Assembly: GCA_002424525.1 (NCBI GenBank)
Contig: DIKJ01000146.1
Location: 1,218-21,358, forward strand
Direction: 5' to 3'
Length of the DNA stretch: 20,141 nucleotides
DNA from: Bacteroidales bacterium UBA5621
GTDB taxonomy: Bacteria; Bacteroidota; Bacteroidia; Bacteroidales; VadinHA17
Part shown: in pieces, positions 15,042 to 20,141 of the stretch
Numbering within the stretch: the stretch's first letter is position 1
Layout: each line of letters opens with the position of its first letter
The notes under the pieces: generated by a model
Database searches by the model: none
The model's input: only the letters and a program-made list of their open reading frames with translations
Told to the model about the DNA's origin: nothing
Position numbers and translations under genes: made by a program

Positions 15042-15689
15042 ATGAATTACGATTACAACACCCAGCGGAAGAAGATGACCCTGCCGGAATATGGCAGGAA
15101 CGTGCAGAAAATGATCGATCATATCAAGACGATAGAGGACAGGGATGAAAGGAACCGTGCGGCGAAAACCATCATTCAGATCATGGGCAATCTGAATCCT
15201 CATTTTCGTGATGTCGGTGATTACAAGCATAAACTATGGGATCACCTTGCGCTTATTGCCGATTTCGGGCTGGATATTGATTCTCCGTATCCTGCACCCG
15301 AGATTGAGAAGCTCACCGAAAAACCGAACCAGATCCCGTATCAGCAGGGCAACATACGATACCTTCACTATGGCCGGATTATAGGATTAATGATTGAGGC
15401 TGCGGCCGAAATGGAGGATGGTGAGGAGAAAGAGTACCTTACCACTCTCATAGTGAACCAGATGAAGAAATCGTATATAACCTGGAACAGAAGCCAGGTA
15501 AGCGATGAAGTGATAATCGGTGATATGAAACTGCTGTCACGCGGCCGACTTAAAATGACTGATGGCGTTAAAATACTGGAAGTCAAGGATCTGATCCCTC
15601 CGGTAAAAAAGAAACCTATACAGATCAAACAGCACGGGAAACAGCAGAACAAGCAATTCGCCAGGAAGAAAGGACATAACCGTCATTGA
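15042..15689 (+). CDS. DUF4290 domain-containing protein
   Basis: A 215-residue soluble protein with no signal peptide. MNYDYNTQRKKMTLPEYGRN at the start, then RNRAAKTIIQIMGNLNPHFRD (residues 43-63) and KHKLWDHLALIADFGLDID (67-85), match the DUF4290 family, which is confined to Bacteroidota and has no established function. The last 25 or so residues (from about 190) are rich in Lys, Gln and Arg (KKKPIQIKQHGKQQNKQF), suggesting nucleic-acid or ribosome contact, but that is inference. Its TGA stop overlaps the murA ATG by one base (TGATG, 15687-15691), so the two are translationally coupled. Linkage to murA suggests a link to cell growth. Confidence 0.88.
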   Translation: MNYDYNTQRKKMTLPEYGRNVQKMIDHIKTIEDRDERNRAAKTIIQIMGNLNPHFRDVGDYKHKLWDHLALIADFGLDIDSPYPAPEIEKLTEKPNQIPYQQGNIRYLHYGRIIGLMIEAAAEMEDGEEKEYLTTLIVNQMKKSYITWNRSQVSDEVIIGDMKLLSRGRLKMTDGVKILEVKDLIPPVKKKPIQIKQHGKQQNKQFARKKGHNRH

Positions 15690-16996
15690 TGGGGACATTC
15701 ATTGTTCATGGAGGAAGGAGGCTTAAGGGAGAAATAACCCCTCAGGGAGCAAAGAATGAAGCCCTGCAGGTCATCTGCGCCTCTCTTCTTACTTCTGAGA
15801 AAGTCACTATCAGAAACATCCCCGCCATCAGCGACGTTGACAGGCTCATTGAACTGCTTGGTACCCTGGGGGTAAAGATTGTCCGGGAGTCTCCCGGAGA
15901 AATAAGCTTCCAGGCCTCGACCATCGATCCCGATTATATGCAGACCTCCGATTTCCGGAACAAGAGCATAACCATCAGGGGATCGATCATGATGGTCGGC
16001 CCGCTCCTTGCCAGGTTTGGAAAAGCATACATTCCAAGGCCCGGAGGCGACAAGATCGGGCGGAGAAGAGTTGATACCCATTTTACAGGATTTCAGAAAC
16101 TTGGTGCTGCTGTTGAATTCGATACAACTGATCCCTTCTTTAAAGCAGAGGCCTCGTCGCTCACCGGGACCTATATCCATCTCGATGAGGCATCAGTAAC
16201 CGGTACCGCGAATATAATTATGGCTGCAGTGCTTGCCCGTGGCAGGACTACAATATACAATGCGGCATGCGAACCTTACGTTCAGCAGCTCTGCAAGATG
16301 CTGGTATCCATGGGAGCAAATATCAGCGGGATAGGCTCAAACCTTCTTTATATCGACGGGGTTGACACCCTTGGCGGCTGTACTCACACCATACTTCCCG
16401 ATATGATAGAAATTGGGTCATTCATCGGGCTTGCTGCCATGACCGAGTCAGAGATAACAATCAGGAACGTGGCATACGATAACCTTGGCATTATTCCCGA
16501 TTCATTCCGCAGACTCGGAATCAGGCTGGAAAGGAGAGGTGATGACATATACATCCCTTACCAGGATCATTATGAGATCGAAACCTTTATCGACGGATCA
16601 ATAATGACCATCGCTGATGCAATATGGCCGGGGCTGACCCCTGACCTGATCAGTGTCCTCCTCGTTACCGCCACACAGGCAAAAGGAGCCGTCCTGATAC
16701 ATCAGAAGATGTTCGAAAGCAGGCTGTTCTTCGTTGACAAGCTTATTGACATGGGAGCCCAGATCATTCTCTGCGATCCCCACAGAGCCACGGTGATAGG
16801 TCTCGACAAGATGATAAGGCTCAGGGGGACCACGATGTCATCCCCTGACATAAGGGCCGGAGTGGCCCTTCTCATCGCCGCTTTGTCGGCCGAAGGAAAA
16901 AGCGTGATATACAATATCGAACAGATCGATCGTGGATACCAGAATATCGACCAGCGGCTCAATTCACTCGGCGCCATCATCGAAAGAACGGAATGA
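15689..16996 (+). CDS. murA: UDP-N-acetylglucosamine 1-carboxyvinyltransferase (MurA), Asp-type active site
   Basis: MurA transfers enolpyruvate from PEP to UDP-GlcNAc, the first committed step of peptidoglycan synthesis, in the cytoplasm. From the ATG at 15689 the protein has 435 residues, the usual length. The substrate-binding Lys22-Asn23 is in QGAKNEALQ. The active-site loop reads RPGGDKIGRRRVDTHF: Asp121 stands where most bacteria have the Cys that fosfomycin alkylates. The second-half loop WPGLTPDLISV supplies the catalytic Asp region. Asp-type MurA enzymes are active but naturally resistant to fosfomycin, as known for mycobacteria and chlamydiae; the Asp form is usual in Bacteroidota. 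A TTG three bases earlier could extend the frame, but the ATG in the TGATG overlap with DUF4290 is the better start. Confidence 0.96.
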   Translation: MGTFIVHGGRRLKGEITPQGAKNEALQVICASLLTSEKVTIRNIPAISDVDRLIELLGTLGVKIVRESPGEISFQASTIDPDYMQTSDFRNKSITIRGSIMMVGPLLARFGKAYIPRPGGDKIGRRRVDTHFTGFQKLGAAVEFDTTDPFFKAEASSLTGTYIHLDEASVTGTANIIMAAVLARGRTTIYNAACEPYVQQLCKMLVSMGANISGIGSNLLYIDGVDTLGGCTHTILPDMIEIGSFIGLAAMTESEITIRNVAYDNLGIIPDSFRRLGIRLERRGDDIYIPYQDHYEIETFIDGSIMTIADAIWPGLTPDLISVLLVTATQAKGAVLIHQKMFESRLFFVDKLIDMGAQIILCDPHRATVIGLDKMIRLRGTTMSSPDIRAGVALLIAALSAEGKSVIYNIEQIDRGYQNIDQRLNSLGAIIERTE

Positions 16997-16999
16997 CAA

Positions 17000-17032
17000 T
17001 TTGTCAATACATTTATATTGGCAGATATTTTG
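17000..17032 (+). promoter_or_regulatory. Weak candidate promoter for grpE-dnaJ
   Basis: TTTG (17000-17003) precedes TATTTTG (17026-17032) by 22 bases; the second element lacks one base of the TAnnTTTG consensus. It would give a leader of about 30 bases. No CIRCE-type inverted repeat was seen upstream of grpE. Confidence 0.25.
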
Positions 17033-17069
17033 TTAAATTAAGTAATACCAAACTGAAATTACTTTTGTG

Positions 17070-17687
17070 ATGATGCCAAAGAAGAAACAGCATAATCAGG
17101 TCACCGATAGTAAAGAGTCTAAAAATAAACATATTACGGACACCGCAGATCTGAAGGAGGGCAGTGCGGCGGATTCTTCACCAGAAAACGGTGCCGGCAA
17201 CAAGGCAGATGATACTTTTGCCACTGACAAATCCGGTAAAGAAATTAAGGATCTGACGGAAAAACTGGCAGAGATGCAGGACAGATATCTGCGCCTTTCA
17301 GCTGAGTTTGATAACTACAGGAAACGTACACTGCGCGAAAAAATAGAATTATCCAAATATGCAGGGGAGAACCTTCTGACCGGATTTCTGCCCTTCATTG
17401 ACGATTTTGAAAGAGCCCTGAAACACATGGATACCTGTGAAGAGGACGCTCCGCTTAAGGAGGGAGTAATTCTCATCTATCAGAAGCTCACGGAATTTCT
17501 TAAACAGAATGGCTTAAAAGAGATCGAATCACGGGATGCCCCTTTTAATGTTGACCTGCACGAAGCTGTCGGAACGGTGCCTGCTCCGGAAACCGGTAAG
17601 AAAGGGAAGATCATCGAGGTGATTCTGAAGGGCTATTACCTTCAGGACAAGGTAATAAGGCATTCAAAAGTATTGGTCGGGGAGTAA
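17070..17687 (+). CDS. grpE: GrpE, nucleotide exchange factor of DnaK
   Basis: GrpE drives ADP release from DnaK so that the Hsp70 cycle can continue. The protein has about 205 residues from ATG 17070; a second ATG at 17073 and a GTG at 17067 are alternatives. The first 50 or so residues are polar and disordered, and a coiled-coil helix follows (about 52-85: [20 protein letters not shown]). Family motifs are [41 protein letters not shown] and, at the C-terminus, [18 protein letters not shown] in the beta-domain that touches DnaK. The gene precedes dnaJ by 46 bases on the same strand, a frequent pairing; dnaK is not in this window. Confidence 0.95.
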   Translation: MMPKKKQHNQVTDSKESKNKHITDTADLKEGSAADSSPENGAGNKADDTFATDKSGKEIKDLTEKLAEMQDRYLRLSAEFDNYRKRTLREKIELSKYAGENLLTGFLPFIDDFERALKHMDTCEEDAPLKEGVILIYQKLTEFLKQNGLKEIESRDAPFNVDLHEAVGTVPAPETGKKGKIIEVILKGYYLQDKVIRHSKVLVGE

Positions 17688-17733
17688 TCTCCGGTATCGT
17701 GTCCGGGAGCGACAGCAGAAAAATATAACAGGG

Positions 17734-18888
17734 ATGGAAAAGAGAGATTATTATGAGGTGCTTGGTGTTTCCAAGGGAGCCACAAAGGAGGAGATAAAAA
17801 AGGCTTACAGGAAGCAGGCATTGAAATATCATCCCGATAAGAACCCGGGCGACAAGAAAGCTGAAGAGAATTTCAAGGAAGCCGCTTCTGCTTATGAAGT
17901 GCTGAGCAACGATGAAAAGAGAGCCCGGTACGACCGGTACGGACATGAGGGACTGGGAGGAATGGGCAACGGATTCGGGGGAGCCGGAATGACCATGGAA
18001 GATATCTTCTCATCCTTCGGAGATATCTTCGGTGATGCTTTCGGCGGTTTTGCCGGATTCGGAGGTTCGCGCCGCAGCAGCCGCAGAGTCAACAAGGGAA
18101 GCAACCTGAGGGTGAAAGTTAAACTCACACTGAATGAGATTGCTGCAGGTACCGAAAAGAAAATAAAGGTAAGCAAATATCATTCATGCGATTCATGCGG
18201 AGGCTCAGGAGCAGCCGATGCCAACAGCATGACCAACTGCACAACCTGCAACGGATCGGGACACGTTACGAGACTTACAAATACCCTGCTCGGACAGATG
18301 CAGACAACCTCAGTATGCCCCACATGCGGAGGCGAGGGAAAGACGATCACGCGGAAATGCCCTGTCTGCTATGGTGAAGGAATCGTTCAGAAAGAGGAGG
18401 TAATCAAAATTAATATTCCCGCAGGGGTCGGGAAAGGTATGCAGATGACCCTCTCGGGAAAAGGCAACTCACCACGCCGCGGAGGGATTAACGGTGATCT
18501 TCTTGTTGTTATCGACGAAGAATCGCACCCTGATCTTATAAGAGAAGGCAATGACCTGATTTATAACCTTTTTATTAGTATCCCCGATGCCATCCTTGGC
18601 AGTCATGTCGAAGTTCCGACTGTAGATAACAACGTGAAAATCAAGATTGAACCCGGCACCCAACCGGGAAAAATACTGCGCCTCAGGGGCAAGGGCCTGC
18701 CCGAAGTGAACGGATACGGAAGAGGAGACCTTCTTGTAAATGTAAACGTCTGGATACCCAAAAACATATCCAGGGAGGAAATGAAGCTTATAGAAAAGTT
18801 CAGGGACACCGAATCATTCAGGCCCAAACCTGATAAAAGCGACAAAGGCTTTTTTGAACGGATGAGAGGCTATTTCGAACAGACATGA
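17734..18888 (+). CDS. dnaJ: Chaperone DnaJ (Hsp40), full type I
   Basis: DnaJ delivers unfolded clients to DnaK and stimulates its ATPase. All type I parts are present in 384 residues. These are the J domain (1-70) with HPD at 33-35; the Gly/Phe-rich linker (about 75-112); and a zinc domain with four CxxCxGxG units: CDSCGGSG (152-159), CTTCNGSG (169-176), CPTCGGEG (195-202) and CPVCYGEG (209-216). The two C-terminal substrate-binding barrels and a dimerisation tail follow. Nothing unusual is seen. It is co-transcribed with grpE, and a hairpin with T-rich tail about 60 bases after the stop probably ends the transcript. Confidence 0.97.
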   Translation: MEKRDYYEVLGVSKGATKEEIKKAYRKQALKYHPDKNPGDKKAEENFKEAASAYEVLSNDEKRARYDRYGHEGLGGMGNGFGGAGMTMEDIFSSFGDIFGDAFGGFAGFGGSRRSSRRVNKGSNLRVKVKLTLNEIAAGTEKKIKVSKYHSCDSCGGSGAADANSMTNCTTCNGSGHVTRLTNTLLGQMQTTSVCPTCGGEGKTITRKCPVCYGEGIVQKEEVIKINIPAGVGKGMQMTLSGKGNSPRRGGINGDLLVVIDEESHPDLIREGNDLIYNLFISIPDAILGSHVEVPTVDNNVKIKIEPGTQPGKILRLRGKGLPEVNGYGRGDLLVNVNVWIPKNISREEMKLIEKFRDTESFRPKPDKSDKGFFERMRGYFEQT

Positions 18889-18948
18889 TCCTCCTGCTTC
18901 CAGCAACAAGGAACCAGCACCCACCAACTTGAGTTATTTAAACATCAT

Positions 18949-18979
18949 CCGTTAAACTGTTATTTTAACGGAGTTTTCT
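18949..18979 (+). terminator. Rho-independent terminator of grpE-dnaJ
   Basis: CCGTTAAA (18949-18956) and TTTAACGG (18964-18971) form a perfect 8-bp stem with a 7-base loop, followed by AGTTTTCT. It lies 60 bases after the dnaJ stop and 37 bases before the ABC ATPase start. The stem is AU-rich, so strength is moderate. The element TATATTTA just after it (18979-18986) may be a one-mismatch -7 box for the ABC genes. Confidence 0.6.
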
Positions 18980-19016
18980 ATATTTACACTTCTTTTCACA
19001 ATACATCTATCTCCTA

Positions 19017-19925
19017 ATGGCACTTTTTGAAGCAAAGAATGTATCAAAACAGTATGGGACACAACTGGCTCTTGACAACGTCAGCGTATCCGTCCCCGAA
19101 CAATCCATCTACGGTCTCCTGGGCCCCAACGGTGCCGGGAAAACCACTCTGATCAGGATCATCAACCAGATAACAGGCCCTGATTCCGGTGAGCTCTTTA
19201 TCGGGGGAAAGAAACTATTGCCTGAAGATGTGATGGTTATTGGTTATCTCCCCGAAGAGAGAGGCCTGTATAAAAAGATGAAGGTCGGTGAACAGGCTCT
19301 CTATTTCGCACAGCTTAAGGGTCTCTCAAAGGCGGAAGCAATGAGAAGACTAAAATACTGGTTCAGAAAGCTTGAGATTGTCGACTGGTGGGGCAAAAAA
19401 GTCGAGGAACTCTCAAAGGGAATGCAGCAGAAAGTCCAGTTTATCATTACTGTTCTCCACGAACCAAAACTTCTGATATTCGATGAGCCGTTTACCGGAT
19501 TCGATCCTGTTAATATGAATATCATTAAAAATGAGATCCTGTTCCTGAGGGAAAGGGGCGCCACGGTAATATTCTCCACCCATAACATGGGCTCAGTGGA
19601 AGAGCTGTGCGACAATATCACCCTTATCAACAAGGCAAAAACCATCCTCGAAGGAAGCGTAGGTGAGATCCGGAAACAATGGGCTGCCAATGAATATGAC
19701 CTTGTTTTTGAAGGAGAAGCGGATATGGAGGGAAACAGTCATTATAAGATCATTTCCCGTCAGAGCGAAAACGGAAAAAGCAGTGTCAGGCTGAAAACAA
19801 CCAGCGATATCAGGACAAATGATATTATCAGCAACGCAACGAAGTCAGGAAATCTGCTCTCATTTAATCCGGCACTCCCCTCCATGACCGAGATATTCAT
19901 CAGGGTGGTTGAGACCCGTAATTAA
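19017..19925 (+). CDS. ABC transporter ATP-binding protein, NatA-like
   Basis: This 302-residue ATPase subunit powers an ABC-2 type exporter. The nucleotide-binding domain shows Walker A GPNGAGKT (36-43), the signature LSKGMQQ (132-138, a variant of LSGGQ usual in this subfamily), Walker B LLIFDEP (152-158) and the switch His189 in STHN. The C-terminal 90 residues form the extra domain (DUF4162 type) seen in NatA-like exporters. The ATP-binding protein has no membrane segment. The gene is followed after 31 bases by the permease, so both form one operon. Related pairs export sodium ions, drugs or peptides; substrate cannot be assigned. Confidence 0.93.
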   Translation: MALFEAKNVSKQYGTQLALDNVSVSVPEQSIYGLLGPNGAGKTTLIRIINQITGPDSGELFIGGKKLLPEDVMVIGYLPEERGLYKKMKVGEQALYFAQLKGLSKAEAMRRLKYWFRKLEIVDWWGKKVEELSKGMQQKVQFIITVLHEPKLLIFDEPFTGFDPVNMNIIKNEILFLRERGATVIFSTHNMGSVEELCDNITLINKAKTILEGSVGEIRKQWAANEYDLVFEGEADMEGNSHYKIISRQSENGKSSVRLKTTSDIRTNDIISNATKSGNLLSFNPALPSMTEIFIRVVETRN

Positions 19926-19956
19926 CCCGAACTGAAACAACTGTAACCAACAAGTC

Positions 19957-20141
19957 ATGAATAAAATACCTGTAATAATAAAAAGGGAATACCTGACCAG
20001 GGTCAGAAAAAAATCCTTCATCATAATGACTATCCTTGCGCCGGTCCTGATGGCCGCGCTGATAATCGTACCAACCGTCGTCATGCTCAACCAGGGACAG
20101 GATTTTAAAAGAATAGCAGTGATCGAAGAGCGTTCCGATCT
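19957..20141 (+). CDS. ABC-2 type permease, N-terminal fragment (cut by window end)
   Basis: The frame opens with ATG 19957 and 61 complete codons are visible. The short basic N-terminus (MNKIPVIIKREYLTRVRKKS) is followed by a hydrophobic helix (FIIMTILAPVLMAALIIVPT) and then the start of an extracytoplasmic region (DFKRIAVIEE). This is the usual opening of NatB-like ABC-2 permeases in Bacteroidota, and it fits the adjacent ATPase. The last codons may be unreliable, because the final nine bases equal the end of an Illumina adapter. Confidence 0.82.
   Translation, partial: MNKIPVIIKREYLTRVRKKSFIIMTILAPVLMAALIIVPTVVMLNQGQDFKRIAVIEERSD

Noticed and set aside
17060..17067. TACTTTTG, a perfect TAnnTTTG match next to the grpE start
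   Set aside because: It ends 2 bases before the ATG, so transcription would begin at or inside the start codon; likely chance in AT-rich DNA.

Overview
The window looks like a piece of a Bacteroidota chromosome, most likely order Bacteroidales and probably a metagenome-derived contig. The evidence is a DUF4290 gene (a family restricted to this phylum), a MurA of the Bacteroidota type with Asp in place of the catalytic Cys, weak Shine-Dalgarno sites, and at least one clear TAnnTTTG promoter -7 box. No tRNA, rRNA, CRISPR array, phage gene or intact insertion sequence was seen. Gene density is high and no gene-free stretch exceeds about 215 bases.

Layout. 1-720 is the C-terminal part of an M61 peptidase with a PDZ domain, cut by the window edge. 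On the minus strand, 817-4419 holds a DedA-family membrane protein, an intact secreted GH51 alpha-L-arabinofuranosidase, and a second GH51 gene that has lost its middle and is a pseudogene. Divergent from these, 4595-9084 is a plus-strand run of three genes: an AMP-forming acyl ligase, a large GNAT-fold acyltransferase-like protein, and a CrtI/retinol-saturase-like FAD oxidoreductase. A Kup-type potassium transporter (9089-11044, minus) converges on it with only 4 bases between the stop codons. A CapA-like metallophosphatase (11162-12301) and a six-helix metal-transporter-like protein with a His-rich loop (12512-13222) follow on the plus strand. An M1 aminopeptidase (13238-14830) lies on the minus strand. 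From 15042 the plus strand carries housekeeping genes: DUF4290, murA, grpE, dnaJ, then an ABC ATPase and the beginning of its permease, which runs off the window end.

How the genes work together. DUF4290-murA are coupled by a TGATG overlap, and grpE-dnaJ form the usual Hsp70 co-chaperone pair. The ABC ATPase and permease form one exporter. The ligase-GNAT-FAD trio is the most interesting block. Its arrangement suggests fatty-acid activation, transfer of the acyl group to an amine or other acceptor, and a redox step, so it is a candidate lipid-modification module; the product cannot be read from sequence. Several intergenic hairpins (748-773, 12313-12365, 14875-14956) look like REP-type or regulatory elements rather than simple terminators. 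The final nine bases match the end of a common Illumina adapter, so the last codons may be artefact.
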